NCBI RefSeq assembly: GCF_014652555.1 | Contig: NZ_BMZA01000010.1 | Span: 62,001 to 126,000 of the forward strand | DNA: 64,000 nucleotides | From: Novosphingobium colocasiae | Lineage (GTDB): Bacteria > Pseudomonadota > Alphaproteobacteria > Sphingomonadales > Sphingomonadaceae | Direction of reading: 5' to 3' | Part shown: piece by piece, positions 1 through 8,267 of the stretch | Layout: every line of letters begins with the position of its first letter | Numbering within the stretch: position 1 is the first letter of the stretch | The notes under the pieces: generated by a model | What the model was told of the DNA's origin: nothing | Database searches by the model: none | What the model saw: only the letters and a program-made list of their open reading frames with translations | Position numbers and translations under genes: made by a program

Positions 1-162
1 CTGCGTCGCCAGACCGCGATGAACATCAAGCGCCTGATGGACCTCGCCTGCTACCGTGGCCTGCGTCACCGCAAGGGCCTTCCGGTTCGCGGCCAGCGCA
101 CGCACACCAATGCGCGCACCCGCAAGGGTAAGGCCAAGCCGATCGCCGGCAAGAAGAAGTAA
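1..162 (+). CDS. rpsM: 30S ribosomal protein S13, C-terminal part (cut by window edge)
   Basis: Only the last 53 codons are present; the reading frame enters from the left edge and stops with TAA at 160-162. The visible tail contains [13 protein letters not shown] followed by [11 protein letters not shown], the basic C-terminal signature of S13, which contacts the head of the 30S subunit and the P-site tRNA. It is followed 67 bases later by rpsK and then rpoA and rplQ, the usual alpha-operon order, which supports the call. Confidence 0.95.
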   Translation: MRRQTAMNIKRLMDLACYRGLRHRKGLPVRGQRTHTNARTRKGKAKPIAGKKK

Positions 163-229
163 GCCGTTCCGGGCCGCAACGCCGGCCCATCGGCTTTGAC
201 GCAAGCTATAGCGACAGGATACACAGATC

Positions 230-619
230 ATGGCACGCGAACCTCAGCGCATTAAGCGCCGCGAGCGCAAGAACATCACCAGCGGCATCGCGCATGTGAA
301 CGCCAGCTTCAACAACACCATGGTGACCATCACCGACGCCCAGGGCAATGCGATAAGCTGGTCGTCCGCGGGCATGATGGGCTTCAAGGGCAGCCGCAAG
401 TCGACCCCGTATGCTGCGCAGGTCGCGGCTGACGATGCCGGCAAGAAGGCCGCCGAACATGGCGTCCGCACGCTGGAAGTCGAAGTCAAGGGCCCGGGTT
501 CGGGCCGTGAGAGCGCGCTGCGCGCCCTCCAGGCGGTCGGTTTCACCATCACGTCCATCCGCGACGTGACGCCGATCCCGCACAACGGCGTTCGCCCGTC
601 CAAGCGTCGCCGCGTCTGA
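230..619 (+). CDS. rpsK: 30S ribosomal protein S11
   Basis: This 129-residue protein has the usual S11 length. The diagnostic motif [13 protein letters not shown] and the basic tail RPSKRRRV are both present. S11 sits on the platform of the 30S subunit near the mRNA exit and contacts 16S rRNA. The ATG at 230 follows an AGGAT ribosome binding site at about 214-218. It lies between rpsM and rpoA and is almost certainly co-transcribed with them. Confidence 0.98.
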   Translation: MAREPQRIKRRERKNITSGIAHVNASFNNTMVTITDAQGNAISWSSAGMMGFKGSRKSTPYAAQVAADDAGKKAAEHGVRTLEVEVKGPGSGRESALRALQAVGFTITSIRDVTPIPHNGVRPSKRRRV

Positions 620-723
620 TCGTGCCTGCCGGACGGTGAACCGGTCACCGTCCGTTTTCGGATCGCCCTCGCGCCTTTCCACCAGGCGCCGGGGGTCACC
701 GCCATCACTCCCAGGGGAAGTCC

Positions 724-1791
724 ATGACTGTCAACATCAAGAACTGGCAGGAACTCAAGAAGCCCAACAGCCTTGAGGTCAAGCCGGGACCAGACCCCAA
801 GCTCAAGGCGACGTTTGTCGCCGAACCTCTTGAGCGCGGCTTCGGCCTGACGCTCGGCAACGCGCTGCGTCGCGTGCTGCTGTCCTCGCTGCAGGGCGCG
901 GCGATCACATCGATCAAGATCGAGAACGTGCTGCATGAATTCAGTTCGCTGAGCGGTGTTCGCGAAGACGTGACCGACATCGTGCTGAACGTGAAGCAGA
1001 TTGCGCTGCGTATGCAGGGCGAAGGCCCCAAGCGCCTGCAACTGTCCGCGACCGGCCCGGCCGAAGTCAAGGCCGGCGATATTGCCGTCACTGGCGACAT
1101 TGAGGTCATGAACAAGGGTCTGGTGATCTGCCACCTCGACGAGGGTGCGACGCTCAACATGGAGCTGACCGCCGACACCGGCAAGGGCTATGTCCCCGCC
1201 GTGTCGAACCGTCCGGTCGATGCGCCGATCGGCCTGATCCCGGTCGATTCGCTCTACTCGCCGGTGCGCCAGGTGTCGTACAAGGTTGAAAACGCCCGCG
1301 TCGGCCAGGAACTGGACTACGACAAGCTGAGCCTGACCGTCGAGACCGACGGCACGGTGACCCCGGAAGACGCGGTGGCTTATGCCGCCCGCATCCTCCA
1401 GGACCAGCTCAGCCTGTTCGTCCACTTCGAGGACATCGCTCCGGTTGGCACCTCGCCGATGCTGGGCATGGCTTCGAGCGGGTCGGCTGCGCCGGAAGAG
1501 AGCGATACCAACCAGCTCAACCGTTACCTCCTCAAGAAGGTGGACGAGCTGGAGCTGTCGGTGCGTTCGGCCAACTGCCTCAAGAACGACAACATCATCT
1601 ACATCGGCGATCTGGTCCAGAAGACCGAAGCCGAGATGCTGCGCACGCCGAATTTCGGCCGCAAGTCGCTCAACGAGATCAAGGAAGTCCTCTCGTCGAT
1701 GGGCCTGCGCCTCGGCATGGACATCCCGGGCTGGCCGCCCGAGAACATCGAAGAGATGGCCAAGAAGCTCGAACAGGAACTTCTGGGCTGA
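724..1791 (+). CDS. rpoA: DNA-directed RNA polymerase subunit alpha
   Basis: The 355-residue product matches full-length alpha. The N-terminal assembly domain includes [20 protein letters not shown] linker follows at about residues 230-255, and the C-terminal domain carries [13 protein letters not shown], which binds UP-element DNA and activators. The alpha dimer nucleates assembly of beta and beta-prime. An AGGGGAAG ribosome binding site lies just upstream of the ATG. It is part of the alpha operon; the following gene rplQ is separated by about 190 bases that hold an inverted repeat. Confidence 0.98.
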   Translation: MTVNIKNWQELKKPNSLEVKPGPDPKLKATFVAEPLERGFGLTLGNALRRVLLSSLQGAAITSIKIENVLHEFSSLSGVREDVTDIVLNVKQIALRMQGEGPKRLQLSATGPAEVKAGDIAVTGDIEVMNKGLVICHLDEGATLNMELTADTGKGYVPAVSNRPVDAPIGLIPVDSLYSPVRQVSYKVENARVGQELDYDKLSLTVETDGTVTPEDAVAYAARILQDQLSLFVHFEDIAPVGTSPMLGMASSGSAAPEESDTNQLNRYLLKKVDELELSVRSANCLKNDNIIYIGDLVQKTEAEMLRTPNFGRKSLNEIKEVLSSMGLRLGMDIPGWPPENIEEMAKKLEQELLG

Positions 1792-1809
1792 TCGCTTGAA
1801 GTAATACTT

Positions 1810-1897
1810 CGTCATTCCCGCGAAGGCGGGAAGCCATCTCCCGATCCGTCCAGTGTCGGTCGATAGGAGATGGGTCCCCGCTTTCGCGGGGATGACG
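1810..1897. repeat. Intergenic inverted repeat (REP/BIME-like) between rpoA and rplQ
   Basis: Two arms of about 32 bases face each other: the left begins cgtcattcccgcgaaggcgg and the right ends with its near-perfect complement ggggatgacg. Only about four positions differ between the arms. CGTCATTCCCGCGAA-type units are common dispersed intergenic repeats in proteobacteria. Transcribed, the element would fold into a long hairpin inside the ribosomal operon. I saw no second copy in this window. Confidence 0.8.
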
Positions 1898-1984
1898 GGG
1901 CAATGAGATGGGCAGGTGGCCCCCGCAAGCGTCACCAGGATCGGGGTACCTCACACGGCCCCCCTACGAACGGAGAACGGAAAA

Positions 1985-2407
1985 ATGCGTCACAAACACG
2001 GTCAACGCAAACTGCAGCGCACCTCCGGCCACCGCGCCGCCCTGCTGCGCAACATGGCTGCCGCGCTCATCAAGCACGAGCAGATCCAGACCACGACGGC
2101 CAAGGCCAAGGAATTGCGCCCCTACGTCGAAAAGCTGATCACGCTCGCCAAGCATGGTGGCCTGTCGAACCGTCGTCTGGCCCATGCGCGCCTGATGGAC
2201 GAGACCCAGGAAGCCAAGCTGTTCGGCGTTCTGGCTGATCGCTATGCCGGTCGCAACGGTGGCTACACCCGTATCATCAAGGCCGGCATCCGCGCTTCGG
2301 ACGCCGCGCCGATCGCGATCATCGAACTGGTTGACCGCGATGTCGATGCCAAGGGCCAGGATTCGGGTCCGGTGAACAACGAAGCCGAAGACTACGCCGA
2401 GGCCTGA
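1985..2407 (+). CDS. rplQ: 50S ribosomal protein L17
   Basis: The product is 140 residues from the ATG at 1985, which is preceded by a GGAGAA ribosome binding site. An in-frame ATG at 1916 exists, but it would add residues unlike any L17 and lies next to the inverted repeat. The core carries [17 protein letters not shown] and the glycine-rich [12 protein letters not shown] segment of L17. The acidic C-terminal tail of about 20 residues is a common lineage-specific extension. L17 lies near the polypeptide exit tunnel of the 50S subunit. Confidence 0.97.
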   Translation: MRHKHGQRKLQRTSGHRAALLRNMAAALIKHEQIQTTTAKAKELRPYVEKLITLAKHGGLSNRRLAHARLMDETQEAKLFGVLADRYAGRNGGYTRIIKAGIRASDAAPIAIIELVDRDVDAKGQDSGPVNNEAEDYAEA

Positions 2408-2440
2408 GCCCGGCCGCCCGGAGACGGGTTGCAAGACATG

Positions 2441-2471
2441 CGGCCGCGCCGGGAAGAACCCGGCGCGGCCG
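2441..2471 (+). terminator. Hairpin terminator after rplQ
   Basis: A 13-bp GC-rich stem (GGCCGCGCCGGG and its complement) closes on the five-base loop aagaa. It is followed by gttgtcgttt, a modest T-containing tail, 34 bases after the rplQ stop. It plausibly ends the ribosomal alpha operon. Confidence 0.75.
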
Positions 2472-2582
2472 TTGTCGTTTCGAGCGGGTTGCGCCACTAT
2501 AGCGGGCTGCGACGGATTCGCGCCTCCCTGAAGCCGACAGCGGTGCAGGGGTAAACGCAAAGAAAAGCAACGGGAGTTGGTG

Positions 2583-4745
2583 ATGGTTCGCCTGCGGGCG
2601 GTGCTGGGGCTCTTGCTCGCCACGCTGGCGGGGCCCATCTCTGGCGGCACGATGACAGACATACGCTATCCCGAAACCCGCCGCGACGATGTGGTTGAAA
2701 CCCGCTTCGGCGAAACCATCGCCGACCCCTATCGCTGGCTGGAAGCCGACGTGCGCGAGGCACCGCCGGTGGCCGATTGGGTAGCTCGTGAGAATGCTGT
2801 CACGCGGACCTATCTCGATGCGCTGCCGCAGCGGGCGCACTTCCTGGAACGCATTCGCACGCTGACCAATTACGAACGCTTCGGGCTGCCCGAGAAGGCC
2901 GGCGCGCGCTATTTCTACATGCGCAATTCGGGGCTGCAGAATCAGGCACAACTGTTTGTGCGTGATGGACTGGCTGGCGTGCCGCGCCTGCTGCTCGATC
3001 CCAATGCCTGGGCCGCTGACGGGGCGACCGCGCTCGATGCCTGGAAACCGTCGCTCAACGGCCAGTATCTGCTCTACAGCGTGCAGGACGGCGGCACCGA
3101 CTGGCGCGTGCTGCATGTGCTGGACGTGCGCACCGGCAAGCCGCTGGCCGACGAAGTGCGCTGGGCGAAATATACCGGGCTGGCGTGGGTGGGTGAGGAA
3201 GGCTTCCTCTATTCCCGCTTCCCCGAGCCCGCACCCGGTACGGCCTTCCAGGGGGCGACGTTCGATCAGGCGATCTACTTTCACCGGCTCGGCACGCCGC
3301 AGGCCGAGGACGAGCTGGTCTATTCCACCCCCGAGCATCCCGGTTACGGCCATACCGCCCGGGTCACGCAGGACGGCAGGCTGGCGATCATCACAACCAC
3401 CGTCAGCACTGACGCCCGCTACGAAGTGCGCGCAATCGATCTGAAGGCGCGCGCCAAGCTGGGCTGGAAGACGGTGCCGCTGGTCAGCGGGTTTACCGAT
3501 GACTGGCGTCTGGTCGAAGGCGTTGGCAAGCGGCTGTGGTACGTGACCAACTGGAACGCCCCGCGCTTCCGGCTTGTCAGCATCGACCTTGGCCAGCGCA
3601 ATCCGCAATGGACGCAGATCGTGCCTGAAGGCGCGGCGATCCTGGAACGGGCGGGCATCGTAGGCAACGCGGTGATCCTCAATTACCTGCGCGATGCCGC
3701 CAGCCATGCCGAAGTGGTAAGCCTCGACGGCCGGCCGGCGCGGGCGATCACGCTGGGCGGGTTCGGCACCGCATCGGGATTTCGCGGCCGCCCGGGCGAT
3801 CCGGAGACGTTCTACAGCTTCACCAGCTTCGCCTGCCCCTCGGCAATCTACCGGATGGACATGGAGACCGGCCAGACCGCGCCGTTCGCCGAGCCGGGCG
3901 TCTGCTTTGATCCGCAGGACTATCTGGTCGAGCAACGCTTCTACGCTTCGAAGGACGGGACGCGGGTGCCGATGTTCATCGTCCGGCGCAAGGACCTTGC
4001 CCGCGCCGGCAAGCCGCTGCCGACGCTGCTCTATGGCTATGGCGGGTTCGATGTGGCGCTGACGCCGGGGTTCTCTGCCATCCGTATGGCTTGGCTCGAA
4101 GCGGGCGGGGCCTTTGCGATGGCAAACCTGCGCGGCGGCGGCGAATATGGCCGCGAATGGCACGAGGCGGGCACCGGTGCCAACAAGCAGAACGTCTTCG
4201 ACGATTTCATCGCCGCCGCCGAATACCTTATCCGCGAAGGCATCGCGAAGAAGGATGGCCTGGCCATCCAGGGCGGCTCCAACGGCGGATTGCTGGTCGG
4301 CGCGGTGGTCAACCAGCGGCCGGACCTGTTCGCCGCCGCCGTCCCGCAGGTGGGGGTGATGGACATGCTGCGCTTCGATCAGTTCACCGCCGGGCGATAC
4401 TGGGTCGATGATTACGGCCATCCCGATCGCGAGGCCGATTTCAAAGTCTTGCGCGCCTATTCGCCTTATCACAACATCGCATCCGGCAGAGACTATCCGC
4501 CCATTCTGGTGACCACCGCCGATACGGATGATCGCGTGGTTCCCGGCCATTCGTTCAAGTACGCGGCAGCGCTTCAGCATGCCAGCATCGGCAACCGGCC
4601 GCACCTGATCCGTATCGAAACCCGCGCCGGGCACGGGTCCGGCAAGCCGACCGACAAGGCGATCGAGGAGGGGGCCGATATCCTTGCCTTCCTGGCGCAG
4701 TGGACCGGGCTTTCGGTTGACGCGGCCGATGCAGCCAGGCGCTGA
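2583..4745 (+). CDS. Prolyl oligopeptidase family protein (S9A)
   Basis: This 720-residue serine peptidase is predicted to cleave short peptides after proline. The start is the ATG at 2583, with GGGAG six bases upstream; a TTG six bases earlier is in frame but overlaps the spacing. A hydrophobic N-terminus (residues 5-20) suggests export. The family N-terminal motif YPETRRDD...DPYRWLE is visible, followed by the seven-bladed propeller region. The hydrolase domain has nucleophile Ser566 in GGSNGG, the acid in DTDDRV and the histidine in AGHGSGKPT, so the catalytic triad is complete. It stands alone after the rplQ terminator. Confidence 0.92.
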   Translation: MVRLRAVLGLLLATLAGPISGGTMTDIRYPETRRDDVVETRFGETIADPYRWLEADVREAPPVADWVARENAVTRTYLDALPQRAHFLERIRTLTNYERFGLPEKAGARYFYMRNSGLQNQAQLFVRDGLAGVPRLLLDPNAWAADGATALDAWKPSLNGQYLLYSVQDGGTDWRVLHVLDVRTGKPLADEVRWAKYTGLAWVGEEGFLYSRFPEPAPGTAFQGATFDQAIYFHRLGTPQAEDELVYSTPEHPGYGHTARVTQDGRLAIITTTVSTDARYEVRAIDLKARAKLGWKTVPLVSGFTDDWRLVEGVGKRLWYVTNWNAPRFRLVSIDLGQRNPQWTQIVPEGAAILERAGIVGNAVILNYLRDAASHAEVVSLDGRPARAITLGGFGTASGFRGRPGDPETFYSFTSFACPSAIYRMDMETGQTAPFAEPGVCFDPQDYLVEQRFYASKDGTRVPMFIVRRKDLARAGKPLPTLLYGYGGFDVALTPGFSAIRMAWLEAGGAFAMANLRGGGEYGREWHEAGTGANKQNVFDDFIAAAEYLIREGIAKKDGLAIQGGSNGGLLVGAVVNQRPDLFAAAVPQVGVMDMLRFDQFTAGRYWVDDYGHPDREADFKVLRAYSPYHNIASGRDYPPILVTTADTDDRVVPGHSFKYAAALQHASIGNRPHLIRIETRAGHGSGKPTDKAIEEGADILAFLAQWTGLSVDAADAARR

Positions 4746-4840
4746 CACGGCACGGTTCATCGCCACGAAAGCATGAGGGGCCTACTTCGATAACCATAAG
4801 CGGCGCGCATTATCGCGCGTCCGATCCGGGATCATTGAAC

Positions 4841-5389
4841 ATGACCATGCTGCGTTCGCGCCTTGCCGTTGCCCTGACGGCGACCGCCGCTTTCGCGATG
4901 ACCGCCACGCCCGCGCTCGCGCGCGGCCATGGGGGCTGGCACGGCGGCTATGGCCACCGTCACCATGGCGGCGGGATCGACGGCGGCGATCTGCTGGCCG
5001 GTCTGCTGATTGTCGGCGGTGTGGCGGCCATCGCCACTGCGGCCAGCAACTCGGCCCGCGACCGCGACCGCGACCGCGACCGCAACGACGCGCGCGACCG
5101 GGACGGCGGACGCTACGAGGATGATAGTGCCGGTTCCGATCGCGGGCGCGACGACGCTCCGGTCGGCGCACGGGATCAGGCTTCCGGGCATTTCGACGAT
5201 GCCGTCGGCGTCTGCGCCGACGAGATCGAGAAGGGCGATTGGCAGGTGGATACGGTCGATACCGTTACCCGCAGCGCGGATCGCTACAGCGTGAGCGGCC
5301 GGTTGACGGATGGCCGCGGCTTTGCCTGCTCGATCGATGACAGCGGGCAGGTGCGCAGCGTCGCCGTTGATGGCCATGGGGTCATCTGA
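4841..5389 (+). CDS. Exported RD-repeat protein of unknown function
   Basis: The 182-residue protein begins with a clear Sec signal peptide (hydrophobic residues 8-22, cleavage near TPALA-RG). A Gly/His-rich stretch follows, then a short hydrophobic or glycine-zipper-like segment (LLAGLLIVGGVAAIATAA). Next comes a charged Arg-Asp repeat encoded by a tandem hexamer. The C-terminal half has two cysteines (GVCADEI and FACSIDD) that could form a disulfide. The ATG at 4841 is preferred over an in-frame TTG six bases upstream. Similar exported proteins occur in sphingomonads, but I cannot name a function. Confidence 0.75.
   Translation: MTMLRSRLAVALTATAAFAMTATPALARGHGGWHGGYGHRHHGGGIDGGDLLAGLLIVGGVAAIATAASNSARDRDRDRDRNDARDRDGGRYEDDSAGSDRGRDDAPVGARDQASGHFDDAVGVCADEIEKGDWQVDTVDTVTRSADRYSVSGRLTDGRGFACSIDDSGQVRSVAVDGHGVI
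5057..5080 (+). repeat. Tandem hexamer (CGCGAC)x4 inside a coding region
   Basis: Four exact copies of a six-base unit encode the Arg-Asp run of the exported protein. Because the unit is six bases, gain or loss of copies would stay in frame. Confidence 0.85.
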
Positions 5390-5428
5390 AGGTCATAATC
5401 ACCGCCTACCCCAGCACGGCGAACCCCG

Positions 5429-5461
5429 ATCGCCGTCCGGACCCAGTGTTCGGGCGGCGAT
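5429..5461 (+). terminator. Possible hairpin terminator
   Basis: An 11-bp stem with one G-U pair (ATCGCCGTCCG against CGGGCGGCGAT) closes on an 11-base loop and is followed by tgcgtttgg. It lies 40 bases after the RD-repeat gene and before the M49-like gene. Confidence 0.45.
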
Positions 5462-5538
5462 TGCGTTTGGTGCTTGTCTTGCCCCGCCCATGCGCTACTC
5501 CCGCAAAAGTTGAATCATAATTCATATCGGAGCAGGCC

Positions 5539-7251
5539 ATGCCCATTCATCCGCTTTCGCGTCTTGCCGGCATGCCCGCGCGCAGCGGCAGGCCCTATCG
5601 GGCGCTGGCTTTGGCAACCCTGCTGGCGGCAACCTCCGCGCCGGCACTGGCACAGGAGCAGGCCGTGGCGCAGGAGCAGTATGACCTTGCCGCCCAGGCG
5701 GGAAAGCTCGCGCGGATCGCGATGCCGGTCGATGCCAAGTTCCTGACGGCGGAGGAGCGCGATGTCGTCAACCTGCTGATCCAGGCGTCCGATCTGATGA
5801 GCCAGATCTATTTGCGCCAGCGTTCGGTCGATAATCCGCAAGTGCGCAAGGCAGTGTCGATGAACCGGCGGGCGGACCGCGATCTGCTGGTCGCCATGTT
5901 CGATCGCAATTTCGGTCCCTGGGACGAGCTGGCCGATCTCCACCCGTTCTGGGGCACCGCGCCAATGCCCGAAGGTGCGGGCTTTTACCCCAAAGACCTG
6001 ACCCGCGAGGCGTTCGAGGCCTATCTCGCCGCTCACCCGGAACAGAAGGACGCGCTGACCAGCCCCTATACCGTGGTGCGCCGCGAAGGGGACAAGCTGG
6101 CCGCCGTGCCCTATTCGCGCGAGTATCGGGAATGGCTCGAACCGGCGGCAAAATTGCTGCAACAGGCGGCGGCGCGCACTTCCAATCCGTCCTTGCGCAA
6201 GTTCCTGCTGCTGCGCGCCAACGCCTTTCTGACCGATAACTACTTTGCCAGCGAACTGGCGTGGATGGATATCGAAGGAACCCCGATCGAGCCTGCGATC
6301 GGTGCCTACGAGGTCTATACCGACCGGCTGATGGGTGTGAAGACGTCGTTCGAAAGCTTCGTGACGCTCAAGGACCCGGAGGAAAGCGCAGCGCTGGCCA
6401 AATACAAGGCCTACTTGCGCGACATGGAGGGGAACCTGCCGATCGAGGATCGCTACAAGAACTTCCAGCGCGGCTTCGCCAGCCCGATCGCGGTGGCCGA
6501 TCAGGTCCACGGTGGCGGCGACAATGTGCCTGGCGTCCAGACCATCGCCTTCAACCTGCCGAACGACGAGCGGGTGCGCGAGGCGAAGGGCGCGAAGAAG
6601 GTGATCCTTGCCAATGTGTTGGGGGCCAAGTTCGAACGCATCCTCCAGCCCATGGCCGCGCATGTGCTGCCCGCCGATCAGGCGGCGCTGGTGGACAAGA
6701 AGTATATGCAGCTTGAAACGCTGTTCCACGAACTGTCGCACAGCCTGGGGCCGGGGACGATCGTGGTGAACGGTCAAACCACCACGGTCGACAAGGCGCT
6801 CAAGGAGCAGAACTCGGCGCTGGAAGAGGCGAAGGCCGATGTCGCCGGAGTGTGGAACCTCCTGCTGATGATGCAGAAGGGTGAACTGCCTGTTGCCGAG
6901 AAACCGCAGCTTTTCGCCACATACTTCACCGGCATATTCCGCGCCGTCCGGTTCGGCGCAGTCGAGGCGCACGGCAAGGGCGCGGCGCTGCAACACGCTT
7001 ACCTGCGCGATCAGGGTGCGTTCGCCTGGGATCCGGCGGCTAAGCGCTACCGGGTGGATAACGACAAGATGGAAGCCGGGCTCAAGGCACTGCTGCACGA
7101 CATGTTGATGCTGCAGGCCAATGGCGATTACGCCGGCACCAAGGCGTTTCTCGACAAGTGGGGCAAGCTGGATGCCGAGGCTGACGCCGCGATCGCATCA
7201 ATGGCGGACATCCCGGTCGATATCTTGCCGGTCTATCCCGACAAAGTGTGA
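5539..7251 (+). CDS. M49-like (dipeptidyl-peptidase III family) zinc metallopeptidase, exported
   Basis: The 570-residue protein has an N-terminal signal peptide ending near SAPALAQEQ, so it should act in the periplasm. A zinc site is visible: H397-E-L-S-H401 followed about 28 residues later by EEAKAD (E429/E430), which matches the layout of M49 peptidases (HExxxH...EEcrAe). The helix spacing here is HExxH rather than the six-residue HELLGH of classical dipeptidyl-peptidase III. A role in removing dipeptides from oligopeptides is inferred from the family. It forms a single-gene unit that converges with the AEC transporter gene eight bases downstream. Confidence 0.75.
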   Translation: MPIHPLSRLAGMPARSGRPYRALALATLLAATSAPALAQEQAVAQEQYDLAAQAGKLARIAMPVDAKFLTAEERDVVNLLIQASDLMSQIYLRQRSVDNPQVRKAVSMNRRADRDLLVAMFDRNFGPWDELADLHPFWGTAPMPEGAGFYPKDLTREAFEAYLAAHPEQKDALTSPYTVVRREGDKLAAVPYSREYREWLEPAAKLLQQAAARTSNPSLRKFLLLRANAFLTDNYFASELAWMDIEGTPIEPAIGAYEVYTDRLMGVKTSFESFVTLKDPEESAALAKYKAYLRDMEGNLPIEDRYKNFQRGFASPIAVADQVHGGGDNVPGVQTIAFNLPNDERVREAKGAKKVILANVLGAKFERILQPMAAHVLPADQAALVDKKYMQLETLFHELSHSLGPGTIVVNGQTTTVDKALKEQNSALEEAKADVAGVWNLLLMMQKGELPVAEKPQLFATYFTGIFRAVRFGAVEAHGKGAALQHAYLRDQGAFAWDPAAKRYRVDNDKMEAGLKALLHDMLMLQANGDYAGTKAFLDKWGKLDAEADAAIASMADIPVDILPVYPDKV

Positions 7252-7258
7252 ACAGGGG

Positions 7259-8197
7259 CTACCTGATCAGGCCGAGATAGAGCGTTACGGTCAACAACGA
7301 GACGATGGTCGATACCAGCACCACCCGCGCGGTGAGCGCGGCCTCGCGGTTGTAGAATTCGGCCAGCATGAACGGACCGGTGCCGGTGGGCAGGGCGGCG
7401 ATCAGTACGGCGCAGTGGGCGGTGAGCGGTTCGAGCCTCAGCACCCAGACCGCGAGGATATAGGTCAGCACCGGTTGCACCAGCAGCTTGGCGGCGATGA
7501 ACACCGCTGCCGTGGCGTTCTGGCCGCGCGGGGCCCGGCCGTGGTCGGCGGCGAGGAACAGGCCAAGCGCGACGAGCGCACAGGGCGATGCCGCGCCGCC
7601 CAGCAGCTTGAGGTACTGGGCAGCGACATCGGGCAAGGCCACCCCGGTGATCGGGAAGAACGCGCCCAGTGCCGGCGCGACGACGATGGGATTGCGCATC
7701 AGCTTGACCACGACCTTGCCGACCAGCGCCGCACCGCGACTGCCGTCCTGCAAACCGGTCTCCAGCACGGCGATGCCCACCGCGAACAGCAGACAGATCG
7801 TCACGATCGAGGCGATCAGGGTAAGCGCCAGCCCCTGATGCCCGAACACCGCCAGGGCCAGCGGAAAGCCCATGTATCCGGTATTGGCGTAGCCGGTGGC
7901 CAGCCCGTCGATGGCGCTGTCGGCCAGCGGGCGGCCGCTCAGCCGGCGCAGCGCCACGGTTACGCCGAACACCAGGAGCGCCGGGATACCGAAGGCGAGG
8001 ATGAAGCCGGGCTGCCAGATCTCTTCGGGCTTCGCGGTCGCGGTCACGTCGAACAGCAGCGCAGGCAGGCCGAGGTAGACGACGAAGCGGTTCAGTTCAC
8101 TCGTTGCCGCCGCGCCCAGCATATTGAGACGCCGCGCCAGCCAGCCTGAAAAGATGAGGGCAAAGACCGGCAGGACGGTCAGGAGCGGAAGCAGCAC
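7259..8197 (-). CDS. AEC (auxin efflux carrier) family transporter
   Basis: This 312-residue membrane protein has about ten hydrophobic segments split into two halves. It shows the family landmarks YANTGYMGFPLA in the first half and ALPTGTGPFMLAEFY near the C-terminus. Bacterial AEC members export organic acids such as malate or other metabolites, but the substrate here cannot be read from sequence. The gene is monocistronic and converges with the peptidase gene. Confidence 0.85.
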   Translation of the reverse strand: MLLPLLTVLPVFALIFSGWLARRLNMLGAAATSELNRFVVYLGLPALLFDVTATAKPEEIWQPGFILAFGIPALLVFGVTVALRRLSGRPLADSAIDGLATGYANTGYMGFPLALAVFGHQGLALTLIASIVTICLLFAVGIAVLETGLQDGSRGAALVGKVVVKLMRNPIVVAPALGAFFPITGVALPDVAAQYLKLLGGAASPCALVALGLFLAADHGRAPRGQNATAAVFIAAKLLVQPVLTYILAVWVLRLEPLTAHCAVLIAALPTGTGPFMLAEFYNREAALTARVVLVSTIVSLLTVTLYLGLIR

Positions 8198-8267
8198 GCG
8201 GAACCCTGGGTTGGCGGGAGACTGCCGCTCCTAAGCATGTTTCGAGGGCGGAGGAAACGATTTGGCG

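Noticed and set aside
2319..4766. Long minus-strand frame opposite the prolyl oligopeptidase gene
   Set aside because: It mirrors a gene with a full catalytic triad, has a low-complexity Arg/Gly/Ala composition and no recognisable domain.
7121..8149. 342-codon plus-strand frame opposite the AEC transporter
   Set aside because: Highly hydrophilic Gln/Arg/Gly-rich shadow; the minus strand encodes a clear multi-spanning membrane protein.
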